The notes beneath the pieces were generated by a model. That model saw nothing but the letters and a program-made list of their open reading frames with translations. It was not told the origin of the DNA and ran no database searches. Below are positions 10,399-20,241 of a DNA stretch of 64,000 nt, one piece after another (the stretch's first letter is position 1; each line of letters begins with the position of its first letter). The translations under genes were made by a program, and so were the position numbers. The DNA is from Apiospora phragmitis. Taxonomy: Eukaryota; Ascomycota; Sordariomycetes; Amphisphaeriales; Apiosporaceae. The stretch covers positions 868,001-932,000 of the forward strand of contig JAQQWL010000015.1 in the NCBI GenBank assembly GCA_038363925.1, written 5' to 3'.

Positions 10399-10937
10399 GA
10401 AGCATCAATTTTAATACCCCCAGAGCTACCCGTATAGATGGGCCTGATTTTCACATAGATCACATCTTCATCCTTAGAGGCAATGCATGGTTATGACTTC
10501 AACGTTTCTCTACACCGGTCACCTCATGGCTGTCATTTTCGCAGTGAAGACCCAGTAGACAATATCTTCAGCGCTATCGGATCTGTTATTTAGTTCATTT
10601 GATGTCGAATCTCTCGGGCGCGGGACGCGACATGGCTGGTAGACTCCGCACTTATATATTCTGAGTTCGTGATCAATCAGGTCGTTTGGCAGCGTGTTTC
10701 GTATTCGTGAGGACTAGATGCTGAATCTAGCCGACTACCAACATAACGACTCCGTGGCTCTGCACTCGACGGAACGCCCACCATAATGTCCCATTAAGAC
10801 GCAATGATAATCTCCAAGCTTTTCTTTATTTGCCTTGTAGCACCAAATGTCATGAATTTTCGCTCACACCTGCCTGATCCCCGTATGCACCTAAGGAAAA
10901 CGCACTATAGTAGAAGTCGCATTATCGTCAAGCGCTT
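10399..10937. other. Spacer holding the right copy of the direct repeat
   Basis: No gene is seen. It is the 3' flank of two convergent genes (9166-10398 plus, 10938-11630 minus). Confidence 0.5.
10627..10734 (+). repeat. Direct repeat, right copy
   Basis: This is the partner of 8614-8711, in the same orientation, about 2.0 kb away. It has a 9-10 bp longer middle section (GTCGTTTGGC). Confidence 0.85.
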
Positions 10938-11630
10938 TCAAAGGGAACCCTCGAGCTGACCGATGTGCTCTTCATACATGCGAACGGTGTCGTTCCTCAG
11001 TACCGCCTTTTCCTGCTCGTACTCCTCGCGCATATCTTCCATTTGCCTCCCGTGGCGCTCCTGCATGTTTCGTACGACTCCACGCGTGTGTCGAGCAATT
11101 TCGTTGACTGCGCTTGCGACGTGGGCATCCTCGTTTTCATGATCGTCGCTGTTGTCGTAGTGGGCCACCTGCTTTCCCATGGTGACCCTGCTGGGACCGG
11201 CTTGAACTTCGCCGCTGTCGCCGTCGTCGCCGCCGGCAGGAGGGGCCAGGAACATCTCCGCAGTGGGCTCGGCAGGCGGGCCGATGGGTCTCGGAGGCAA
11301 TATGTCGGCGGCGCCGGGACGACCAGGGGCAGGAGCGGAGGTGGGAGCGGAGGCAGGAGCGATGGTTGGGCCGCGATGGGCTGTGGTCGGCGGCTTGTTC
11401 TGCTCGGGGGCCTTCTGATGCACCTTTCGCAGGTGGACACGGAGGGCGCTCTGGCGCTTGAAACCCAGGCCTTTGCGGAGAAAGTTTTGTTGGGAGCAGA
11501 TGTGATCCGAGATGTTGATACCGTGGGCTTTGAGCTCGTGCACTTCGCACCCATCCTTGCGCTGGAAGCTGCTGGCGCACTGGCTGCAATGGAACTCGTT
11601 GTCGTTCAGATCCCTGTCAATGAGACCCAA
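10938..11630 (-). CDS. C2H2 zinc-finger protein with a proline/alanine-rich middle and a C-terminal coiled coil
   Basis: The 230-residue frame opens with a standard finger, C-X2-C-X12-H-X4-H (FHCSQCASSFQRKDGCEVHE). A second finger-like segment (ICSQQ...RVHLRKVH) keeps the His pair but lacks a second Cys. A Pro/Ala/Ser-rich linker follows (about residues 75-125), then an acidic stretch and a charged C-terminal helix rich in E, R and M (about 180-230) that probably forms a coiled coil. The likely role is nucleic-acid or protein binding; no target can be given. The frame stays open upstream of the chosen ATG at least to about 11740 without a new ATG, and a branch-site-like GCTAAC followed by TTGACAG lies just before residue 6. 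The real N-terminus may therefore lie in an upstream exon. Confidence 0.7.
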   Translation of the reverse strand: MGLIDRDLNDNEFHCSQCASSFQRKDGCEVHELKAHGINISDHICSQQNFLRKGLGFKRQSALRVHLRKVHQKAPEQNKPPTTAHRGPTIAPASAPTSAPAPGRPGAADILPPRPIGPPAEPTAEMFLAPPAGGDDGDSGEVQAGPSRVTMGKQVAHYDNSDDHENEDAHVASAVNEIARHTRGVVRNMQERHGRQMEDMREEYEQEKAVLRNDTVRMYEEHIGQLEGSL

Positions 11631-12336
11631 GTTAGCAATTTCGTCCAGATCGCCGAATTGACAAAGATTATAGCGATATAGATAGTTCAGTCCTGGGGGA
11701 CGGCATACATGATGATAATAATGATAATAATGATAATGGTTGGACGGAATCCGGTCGTGGGAGATCTTGGACAGCCGATATGCGATGTGTTAAGAAGAAT
11801 CTAGAGGAGGAGATTTCTCGTAGGAAGTTTTCGACTTGGATTAAATAGCGGCTGTGACAGCCTCTGTAAATATAACACGGTGGCGAACTAAGTGAATACA
11901 GGCGGTATAGCTTGTGTTGTGCTATAATAATCGAGAAGAGGAGATCTCCAGCCGCGGGGTCTCAACTTGAAGCGATTGTTACCGCGTCTATTGTATTCAC
12001 ACAGCATTTATCGCTGGGCTAGGTCCTGAACTGGTAAATTATTTTCTACTCAACCTCTTTCCTCCTTGAAAGAGCTCAAGAAAGTGTGAAAGAGCGTCCG
12101 GGTCAGGGTTGCAACGAGAAGAAACGCCACAAACAATGGCATCTGGGTGTGTAGAAGGCGCATTAGACGACTCATTGAGGGAACCGATTCACCTAATAGA
12201 TTCCATCGCACCTGTTTTGCACATGGTGCATGGAAGTCAGGTTATGATATTGGGTAAGATCGCTTCTTCTGAGCCAATATGTTGCAGCGTAATTGACTCG
12301 TCGCAAGAATATACCTTCTGCCGGGCCAACTTGTCT
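11631..12336. other. Spacer with a GATAAT microsatellite
   Basis: A short ATGATAATA-type microsatellite lies at about 11707-11740, just upstream of the zinc-finger gene. No other gene is supported. An 80-codon plus frame at 12109-12351 overlaps the end of the next gene and has no motif. Confidence 0.5.
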
Positions 12337-13848
12337 TCAAACCGGAGGTAGCAAAGAAGTATCATCAAAGCCCGCGAAGTTGGGGATCATCCTTCCACCC
12401 GCTGAATGGGTCCATGAGATTCCAAGGGCGCCATAATCTGCTGTCAAATCCGCAAGAACACTGGCCTCACCCTCTGGGCCCTGCTTTTGCCGTTGGCGGA
12501 ACAGCTTCATGAGAATACCTTTACTCTTCAGCCGCCCGTCGTTCCAGCAAATCCAGAGACCGGGATCTCCTTTCCAGATACCTAACAGGGGGATTCGCCG
12601 TCTTTCCAGCTTGAACGCTTGAGGTCCGGGTCTTGCTTGGATAGCCTTGCATAGCTGATGGTCATCTTCTTCGAGATCCGCCAGTGCATCGTTCGATGAG
12701 TCGCTGTTCTGTGCATAGGAAAGACTGCTTGCCGCCTGGAAATGAACGTCGCCTTGGTATATATAGTTAAAGATCCCAATAAAGGAGGGCCTCCGGTAGT
12801 TTGCATAGTGCAAGAAGGCAAAAGCACGGTAGAGGTGGGCTCTACATCTTTGGCTATCTGTAAGGCCAACGAATGCCAATGCCTTATTGCAGGCCTGAAT
12901 GTTGCCACAAAGGAAATCCAGCGTAGCGGTTGTGGCCGACGTGATGGGAGGAGCTGTTCTTTCCAACCGTCTTATGTGCTTGTGAGCGACACGACTGAAC
13001 GCAATGTACATCTCTGTATCCATGTGCTGCAGGCTGTTTCCTCGAGGCGTGCCCTCGGGGAACAGTGCTCTTGCCTGATAGGTGGACGCGGGCCCTGTAT
13101 GATATTGGTTCATTGCGTCTGAATACCGGCCCTCAAGCTCAGCTCTGTGTCCCATCTTGTAATAACATGCCTTGATCTTTACTAACGATTCGAAGGAATT
13201 CGATGCACCCGTCATCTGTTCTATCAGGACTTGTTGCGTAGCGTCATCGTCCAATCCTGTAAATGAGACATCCCGGAGACCTCGGATTGAATACAGTGGT
13301 CCCATTACCTTCGAGAACACGGTCGGCCGTTTCGAAACCGCAGGATTCAATTCCACCGTGAAACTTGAGTAACCAATGCTGAGAAAGGATAGGTCCAAAA
13401 TGAAGCCATTATACGCCGCGGGGTGGTAGGCAAAGGTGAATGTCTCCATGGCCTTCCAGTCTCCGCCAGCGAGGTGGAAGTGGACTGCAACCTGATTATC
13501 CAACCATTTCGAGTGCTTCTTTGAAGATCCGCTGTACGTTAAGCACGGCTGATGTCCCCAATTAGCATAAGGCCCAAAGTCACCAGTCGCGCGAATCCAT
13601 ATGTTGCCGTTAACCAGATAATCCCAGGCTTCGTCGCGAATTTGCCGATTGATCTGGAGGATAGAGGATTCGAGGGGCATAGGACATTCTTCGGACCAGA
13701 AGTGTTGATCGAGAATGACGAAATACTCGTACACTAAGATACGAAGCTCCGGTGGGATTCTGAGTAGAGGAGGAATGGCGTTCTGGTTGCTTGGCAATGC
13801 TTTGTTATGGTTTGGTGCGGAGTTCTGCGGAGGATTTAGGGACTCCAT
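12337..13848 (-). CDS. Intact F-box/2EXR-like protein
   Basis: A single exon encodes 503 residues from ATG 13848 (GACAATGG); the frame could extend 29 codons further upstream to 13935, but the inner ATG has the better context. The N-terminus carries the fungal F-box-like signature IPPLLRIPPELRILVYEYF (about residues 25-43) and the usual follow-up SSILQINRQIRDEAWDYL. The rest (HPAAYNGFILDLSFL, ALFPEGTPRGNSLQH, IPLLGIWKGDPGLW) is shared only with the broken copy at 6541-8340. Such proteins are often large lineage-specific families in Sordariomycetes, and some act as substrate adaptors of SCF ubiquitin ligases; that role is inferred here. No introns or membrane spans are seen. It lies in inverted orientation relative to its decayed paralogue, about 4 kb apart. 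Confidence 0.75.
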   Translation of the reverse strand: MESLNPPQNSAPNHNKALPSNQNAIPPLLRIPPELRILVYEYFVILDQHFWSEECPMPLESSILQINRQIRDEAWDYLVNGNIWIRATGDFGPYANWGHQPCLTYSGSSKKHSKWLDNQVAVHFHLAGGDWKAMETFTFAYHPAAYNGFILDLSFLSIGYSSFTVELNPAVSKRPTVFSKVMGPLYSIRGLRDVSFTGLDDDATQQVLIEQMTGASNSFESLVKIKACYYKMGHRAELEGRYSDAMNQYHTGPASTYQARALFPEGTPRGNSLQHMDTEMYIAFSRVAHKHIRRLERTAPPITSATTATLDFLCGNIQACNKALAFVGLTDSQRCRAHLYRAFAFLHYANYRRPSFIGIFNYIYQGDVHFQAASSLSYAQNSDSSNDALADLEEDDHQLCKAIQARPGPQAFKLERRRIPLLGIWKGDPGLWICWNDGRLKSKGILMKLFRQRQKQGPEGEASVLADLTADYGALGISWTHSAGGRMIPNFAGFDDTSLLPPV

Positions 13849-15059
13849 TGTCCAGATTGCAGGAAGCTGCTGTGATGAACAGCTATCTATAGAAGGAGGG
13901 GATCTCGGTTGGAAAAAGAAGACAGAAGAATACAAGAAAATATTCTCCCAGGGCTCTGAATATGGTCTATATCTGGATTAGAGAAGGTTGATTTGCTAAA
14001 GTTCGCTGGGAAACTGGTTGCTTGCTATCATGGCAAACTCCGTCCCGCCCTGATATAAGTTAAAACCCTGACAAACGGCATTCATTCTATGTGTCAGAGG
14101 CCTTACTAGATAGGAAACTCAACTCCTTGCCTTCAGTGATTACAACCAAAACAGCCAGCCTCAAGCTGGCATCCACAAGGTTCTCTAACACGCATCGATA
14201 CGAGTCCTCGACAGCTGATACAGGTGCATGTTAGACAGGTGGCCCATAGCGACATATCCATGCTAGCGATAACGACTCGGAGTCCCACTGCCATTAAAAA
14301 AAACACAGTGAGACTCAGTACTGTATTAATGAAAAGGTGGTGTTTAAACTTTGAGACGTTGAAATTAGGTTGCAAGTATTGATTAGTCAGGATTTATTGC
14401 GTTTAAAATACACCTTTGCCAACCATACAAACCCCTGAAAGTAAGCATACTGCAACAGAGTTTCACTAGCGGGACAGTGCAGCGCACGTTTTTTCAACCC
14501 TTATTCATATATTTTCAGATCATTGCATGGATTGCCAGCTGGAACAATCGTTAGGATCCCAATTTGCTACCGTCGGTCTCAAAGTGGACTGGGTTTCTAT
14601 ACTGAACGTACAAATACACTAGAGGCTGTTGAATGTGTGAGTATACAAAGCGGTCATGATTGTAGGGTATATTGACTCATGGCAAGAGAGGTATAACCAC
14701 AGTGCCTTGGACCTTATCGAAAGCCATAGTAGTGGCTTGAGGATTCAAGTCTTACAAAGTTACTGTTTACAAATTAGCCTAGCTATTATTCGCAAGAGTT
14801 TTAAAGGATTGATTGCTTCTCACAATTGTCTTATTTTGTCAACAATGGATCGCAGCTGGGGCTTTGTAGCCCTTTATGCCATTAACATGGTAAAAGGGGC
14901 GAACTGTTTCTGGCCAATACGATGCATATATATGATCAAAGGATTCTGTAGCATTGCTGCATTTTGGAAGAAACAACTTGAATAAATTCACCGAGGTCCT
15001 CCTGGCATTATCAACACATTGAAATCCATAGCAAACTTACCGATCATTGCTAAACGATC
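13849..15059. other. 1.2-kb spacer, no supported gene
   Basis: Moderately AT-rich. Open frames of 80-109 codons (such as plus 14656-14985) show no motif or splice pattern. It should contain the promoters of the two divergent flanking genes. Confidence 0.45.
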
Positions 15060-16319
15060 ATGGCTGATCCTACCGCTCGGGGTACTCTGGGATTCGATTT
15101 CAAATTCTTCGCTACATCCATCCTGCAATGGACGGTAGAGAAAATCCGGGCGCAGGCCCAAAGATCCGGCTTCTCATCAAAGATAACAGGCCAAGAGACC
15201 GTTGACGAGCTGAAAGGTATGTACCCTGGTTGCGTGGTCGTTGGAGCCGATGTCCCATTCAAGAAACAGTACTTCTTATTACAGCAACTCGTGGATTACC
15301 TCCGGCAGAAAGGCTTGCACGTCAATGACATCGACCAGGAGATGATCCCGAGGGTGCCTCAGGACCCGGCGTTGCGCCAGCAGCAGACGCGTTTCGTAGG
15401 CAACGCCACCGATGCGAGGTTCCACCGCTGGTCCGTTACCGATGACGACACCGTGAACATGAAGGGCACGTTCGACCCCCGCCGGCACCAGCCCCGCGAC
15501 ACCTACCTCGAGTCCGAGATGAAGGGCTGTTCCGGGGTCGAGATCGTGTCGCCCGCGCTGACGGACACGCCCGAGAGCTACCAGGAGGTCGCCCGGGTCT
15601 TCAACATGGTGAAGAACCTGTACTTCCTGCACGTCAACGAGTCCTGTGGGCTGCACGTCCACGTGGCCTTTGGCCCGCACACGATAACCATGGAGCCATT
15701 GCGCAAGATCGCATGCCTCCTGTTTACACTCGACCCCTTTATAGCCACCCTGCACCCTGAGCATCGGACCGGAGGCAACCCCAATTGCCCATCTATCCGG
15801 AAATATAGTAATGCCGCTCGCGGATGGACATTCAAAGATGCCGTCAAAGACTTGAACAGAATCCGCATGGGTGAAGATGACGAGTACGACCCGTTGTATT
15901 ACCAGATGGGCCACAAGGCGGGCGGCAATCTGGAATGGGTCCCCATTCCAGATGCGTTGGACGAGATCAAGGCCTGCAAGAAGCCCGAAGAGGTCGCCTG
16001 GCTCCTGCAGTGCGAGGCCAGGGCCAACTACAACTTCTGCCCCTTTCACAACGGCACCCTGAATCCGACGATCGAGTTCCGCGAGCACGCGATGACCGGT
16101 GACGTCGCCAGGGTCATAGCCTGGGGGCGGTTCTGCGTCGCCCTCGTCCGCTACGCGGCGCTGGAGATGTCGGACGGGGACCTGGAAGAGATCGTTGAGA
16201 TCTGCCACGACGCCGAGTCTGAGGAGGAGGATAGTAAGTTCAAACTCTGGGAACTCTTCGAGTTCATGGACTTGCAAGACAGTGCCGTTGACTTGAGAGT
16301 CTCACGTCCGCCAGCATAG
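15060..16319 (+). CDS. Putative amidoligase (PF12224-like)
   Basis: Single exon, 419 residues. Motifs fit the amidoligase family, which is related to glutamine synthetase/GCS-type ligases that form amide bonds at the expense of ATP: SGVEIVSPAL (about 158-167), ESCGLHVHV (about 194-202), then a C-terminal PTIEFREHAMTGD (about 336-348), followed by a helix RVIAWGRFCVALVRYA. In the family these supply carboxylate and His ligands for metal/ATP. The usual N-terminal FG-x-E-x-E motif appears as LGFDFKFF (10-17), so one acid is conservative (Asp) and one is replaced by Lys. The substrate is unknown; bacterial relatives act on peptides or amines. No neighbouring pathway genes are seen, only a solo LTR 165 bp downstream. 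Codon use is GC-rich and the frame is clean, so it looks functional. Confidence 0.85.
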   Translation: MADPTARGTLGFDFKFFATSILQWTVEKIRAQAQRSGFSSKITGQETVDELKGMYPGCVVVGADVPFKKQYFLLQQLVDYLRQKGLHVNDIDQEMIPRVPQDPALRQQQTRFVGNATDARFHRWSVTDDDTVNMKGTFDPRRHQPRDTYLESEMKGCSGVEIVSPALTDTPESYQEVARVFNMVKNLYFLHVNESCGLHVHVAFGPHTITMEPLRKIACLLFTLDPFIATLHPEHRTGGNPNCPSIRKYSNAARGWTFKDAVKDLNRIRMGEDDEYDPLYYQMGHKAGGNLEWVPIPDALDEIKACKKPEEVAWLLQCEARANYNFCPFHNGTLNPTIEFREHAMTGDVARVIAWGRFCVALVRYAALEMSDGDLEEIVEICHDAESEEEDSKFKLWELFEFMDLQDSAVDLRVSRPPA

Positions 16320-16483
16320 GTTTGATCTTCCCTTGTCCTTGTTGTAAGTAACGTAGTTTCTTCATCAAACTACCGAAGTAGGCGAGTGAATAGCAAGTGA
16401 GGTTACTTGTTTAACCTTACTAATATGATAAATAAAACAATACGGCTGAATTCAATAGCGCCAAGCAAAAGTCTAACAATATC

Positions 16484-16690
16484 TGTTGGAACAGCTGGAA
16501 CTAAAGCTGTTCATATTGCTCCAAAAGGGGTGCCACGTGCCTGCGCGCACGAACCCCTTTTCTGTTTCATCAAGAGGGGCATACGATGCCCCTCGCAGCT
16601 AGCACTATAGATAGGCATAAACAACAGATTATAGCAATACAGCACCACTTGAACCCCCACTTGTACGTACGTACGAAAGCCCATTAAACA
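16484..16690 (+). mobile_element. Solo LTR of the Copia family, essentially free of RIP
   Basis: 207 bp beginning TGTTGGAACAGC and ending CCCATTAAACA, flanked by an exact 5-bp target duplication ATATC (16479-16483 and 16691-16695). It is the unmutated form of the LTRs found in the AT-rich island at 19733, 31957, 32447, 42955 and 43362, where TGTTGGAACAG has become TATTAGAATAG. It contains two adjacent stem-loops: AAAAGGGGT...ACCCCTTTT (16523-16561) and a 9-bp stem, 3-nt loop GAGGGGCAT-ACG-ATGCCCCTC (16574-16594). Confidence 0.92.
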
Positions 16691-16695
16691 ATATC

Positions 16696-17819
16696 AGAAG
16701 TGTGAAACCATATTGAAATCTGACGGGGAAAAGCCATGGAGAAACCGGAGAGGAAAATTAGAGAGAAGGGGAAATAAACCGGCATTTCCACCGATAAATC
16801 ACAGTAGTCCCTGCATCAATTTGCCCTTCCTGAACCTCTAGGGAGCTTATCCCCGATTTTGAGCTGTTTCTTCAGATGCCGCTTAAGGCTGTCTGCTCTG
16901 CAAACCATGAAACACCCCATGACTTCACATGGCCTTTTCTCGGAAGACCCCCGCTCTCTCGACCCCTACCACGTTCAAGAATTACTCACGGAAACATTAA
17001 ACAAACTTGCCTTCGCTAACGTGACGGAGATACTGGTGAAGGTGTCCAATTTAACCACCCTAGGGACTTTACTGAACTCCATATTCTAGGTACTAGTACT
17101 TACGTATAAACTCAAGTATCCCACAAATAGCAAACGTTGAGGCTACTGAGATTGAAATGACTAAATCTGAAATGGTAAGTAGACACGTAAACAACGCTGC
17201 ACCAGCCACCCCTGAAATGACCCGACATACTTGCGCGTTTTCAACCTATAATACTGCAGTCACTTGCTTTGTGGTCATCCCATGATGAGAAGCAAGTTTC
17301 CCCAAGTTTCCGTTGTGGTAAGTAGTACCATAATGCGCCCAAAGGCTCATAATGGTTGCATTGACTAGATTTGCTCTCCACAGTGGGCAGTTATCAGCAT
17401 GCATACGAGGAGTGGGTATTCTGGTTGGCCTCTTCCAAGTCTTTATGCATAGAGTAAAGGCATGGAAAGAGATTGTATGATTTAAAGTGAATGCAATGCC
17501 CTTTTTTTGATGGCTGTTGTTTTTTATTCACCTTAGTGACAATGCCATTAGTTCGAGCTTAGAAGTAACTGCATTCAGTGTGGCCCGGGGTGGTTTGATT
17601 GATTGTTTGTCTGGTTTTTTAGTTTTTTGGTTGTTTATGACGTTTTACGTGTCTTCCACACCACGTAGTGGTGTAAAAGGGAGGCTTGGGGGGGAGTTCA
17701 CTCTGTCTATTCAGCTAGATCATTGACTGATAACTCTCCTTCTTTAGTAAAACTTTTTTTTCACTGGGAAGCAAATTTACGAAGAGCATCTTTAACTATC
17801 CCCTTTACACAACATCACC
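16696..17819. other. 1.1-kb spacer, no supported gene
   Basis: Frames here are short (the longest is 76 codons at 16859-17089) and show no motifs. The right end is the promoter and leader of the glycosyltransferase gene. Confidence 0.45.
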
Positions 17820-19213
17820 ATGACTTGCGCTATAGCACCGACCGTCTTAGCCGTCTTTTGGGCATGGGGCCGGATCGACAACGTGATCTCGGCCCGGGCA
17901 CCGGAGGATTACAGGCCTGTCTTGCCTTTGGAAAATCCCATCTACAAGACCTCCGATATCAGCATCATGGTCACGACGAAATCTATGCCCGCCATCTTCA
18001 AAGACTGTCTACGCCTCTGGGCCCTGAACAAGCCGAGGGAAGTCATCATCAGCACGGTCCACGAAGAAGCCGAAGCTATCACCAAACTCATAGCCGAAGA
18101 CGAGTTCATCGCTACGCTCAGGGAGGAGAAAGGCTTGGTCGTCAAAGTCGTCACTTCTACTCCGGATGCTGGGAAAAGGATTCAGCTGGTCACGGGCATA
18201 TAACACGCCACTGGCCGCCTCATCGCCACCTCCGACGACCATATCCAGTGGCCACTGCACTACTTGAGGGACATGGCCGCCTGCTTCGAGGACCCCTCCG
18301 TGGGCGCCGCCGGTCCCATGATCAACGTCTACGTCCCCGAAGACCGGCGCAACTCCGACAAGCTCTCGCCCTGGGACGTCCTCGCGATGCGCATGGCCTA
18401 CAAGCGCAACCCGACCCAGAAGATCCCCTACGCGAAGTCGCGCTGGTGCTTCATCCTCGCCGGCACGTCGTGCCTGGTCCGCGCCGAGATCGTCCGGGAC
18501 CCGCAGTACATCACGGCCTTCCTGAACGACTTCTGGCGCGGCCGGCACCGGCTCGACGTGGGCGACGACACCTTCACCTCGCGCTGGCTGCAGCGGCGCG
18601 CCTGGACCATCGCGGTCCAGGACACGCCGGCCGCGACGGTGCTGCGGACCTCGCGGGTCGAGACGCGCGCCTACTTCCGGCAGATCATGCGCTGGGAGTG
18701 CAGCACGGTGCAGCACTTCGTGCGGACGCTGCGCGAGGTGCCGCAGGTCTGGCGCGACGGGTTCGTGGCCCAGAAGACGCTGGAGCGCGTACTGCGGCCT
18801 GTCCTCTCGACCGTCCACATCGGCGGGTGGGTCGGGACGATGCTCTGCTGGCCCCGGTTCGCGCTGCTGCTGCTCGCGTATTACGTCCTCGAGTCCTTTT
18901 CGAGCTTTGACGCGTTCTTCCGGGAGTACCCTTTTACATGCTCCAGTACTGGTACGCTGCTGTCGCGGCGGACTACATCTACATCTTGCAGGACTACTGG
19001 GCTTGGGCGACTCTTAACAATAACGGTGGAGACCCGCCTTCGGGCCCTCCCCTGCTTCGGGCCCCCTGTCAACCAGTTCGCTCACATCAACCACTTCAAT
19101 TCAACGTCGCCTTTCTAACTCGTCCTTACTGCAACAACTATACAGGAAATAGCCTTACTATTATTATTATCGCTCTCTTCATTAAGAGCATTTTTAGCTT
19201 TACCAACAGCTAA
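17820..19213 (+). pseudogene. Glycosyltransferase family 2 (hyaluronan-synthase/Cps1-like), broken by a stop and a frameshift
   Basis: The start has a perfect CACCATGAC context and a short N-terminal hydrophobic segment. GT2 features in order: PEDYRP, a Rossmann-type strand SDISIMVTT, ECLRLW-like CLRLWALNKPREVI, AGKRIQLVTGI, HATGRLIATSDDHIQW (DD donor site), AKSRWCFILAGTSCLVRAEI, VGDDTFTSRWL (GDD acceptor site), and QIMRW, the QxxRW motif of processive synthases. A TAA at 18201-18203 interrupts TGI-x-HATGR, and the frame continues beyond it. Near 18930 a one-base shift moves the C-terminal part (LQYWYAAVAADYIYILQDYW) into another frame. The enzyme would have made an extracellular or wall polysaccharide at the plasma membrane. 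It abuts the RIP island, and the TAA is compatible with C-to-T change of a CAA codon. Confidence 0.85.
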
Positions 19214-19732
19214 TTACATGCGCTGTATATTTTCAATCGTTACGAGCCTCGAATTCGGGCTTAAATTAACCTTTTTTCGTTTCCTTAGCGTTATAGCCTC
19301 TAATTAAGCCTGGAGTGCTTAAACTTGCCTCTTTAGAATAGTAATTTATACTTTCTTTTTATCGAATGTTTTCTAGACTTTTCGAAATAGTTAGCGTTAC
19401 GTAGTTATGTACTTTTTTAATAGATTAAAAAGTTATATTTACTCTTTAAACTTTATTAACTTTTTTAAAATCGATTAAATAATATTTAAATTATAAGAAA
19501 TATTTTAAAGCGTATAAAGCGTTTTATTAAACTTATTAAATATTATTTTTATAAGATTAGTCGTTATATAACTAGTGTTTTTAAGTAAATAAAAACTTAA
19601 TAATAGTTTTATTATATTTATTAATTAAAGACCGGCTATTTTTTAACTATATCGAATATTTTAACTCGAGATTACTTTTAAACGTGCCTTTTAATAATAT
19701 TAAAGAAAGTATTATTTATTAATTACCGTTAA
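19214..19732. other. Left margin of the AT-rich island
   Basis: AT content rises sharply here and stop codons fill all frames. I cannot assign it to an element family. It is probably a RIP-mutated remnant or flanking DNA. Confidence 0.5.
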
Positions 19733-19940
19733 TATTAGAATAGTAGGAACTAAGGTTTTCTATATTACTTTAAAAGGGGTGCTACGTACCTGCGCGTACG
19801 AACCCCTTTTTAGTTTTATTAAAAGGGGTATACGATACCCTTCGTAGCTCGTATTAAAAATAGATATAAATAATAGAATATAATAATATAACCTCGATTA
19901 AACTCGGAATTTATATATACGTACGAAAGCTTATTTAATA
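19733..19940 (+). repeat. Copia LTR A (5' LTR of X1)
   Basis: The LTR reads TATTAGAATAGTAGG...CTTATTTAATA, matching the clean copy TGTTGGAACAGCTGG...CCCATTAAACA through C-to-T and G-to-A changes. Both hairpin motifs are still visible. Confidence 0.9.
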
Positions 19941-20241
19941 TTAATTAGTAATTACCCGTAGAGATTATAAATTAATAAGAGTAAAGAGACGGTTTTACGC
20001 CCTTATCGATGTAAGGGCGACCGTGCTAAAGAGCCCCGAGAATTTCCGCCCGTTAGAGATTCAAAGGAAGAGCCGAACTAAATTAACCGTACAAGGAGGA
20101 ACCCCTTTTCCCGAGTATATATTATAGGGAGGAGACTAGGTTCCGAATTATACGCGAGACTAGCTAGGCTATATATAATTATATATTTAAATAACCCTTA
20201 TTAAAATAGAGTTAATTATAGTCGGCGAATTAAGACTAAGC

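Noticed and set aside
10965..11681. 238-codon plus-strand frame
   Set aside because: Antisense to the C2H2 zinc-finger gene; Gly/Ala/Val-rich with no motifs.
15279..16277. 332-codon minus-strand frame opposite the amidoligase gene
   Set aside because: A mirror of GC-rich codons; the plus frame carries conserved family motifs.
17723..18910. 395-codon plus-strand frame across the glycosyltransferase
   Set aside because: An Arg/His-rich shadow in another frame of the GT2 gene, whose motifs are in the frame from 17820.
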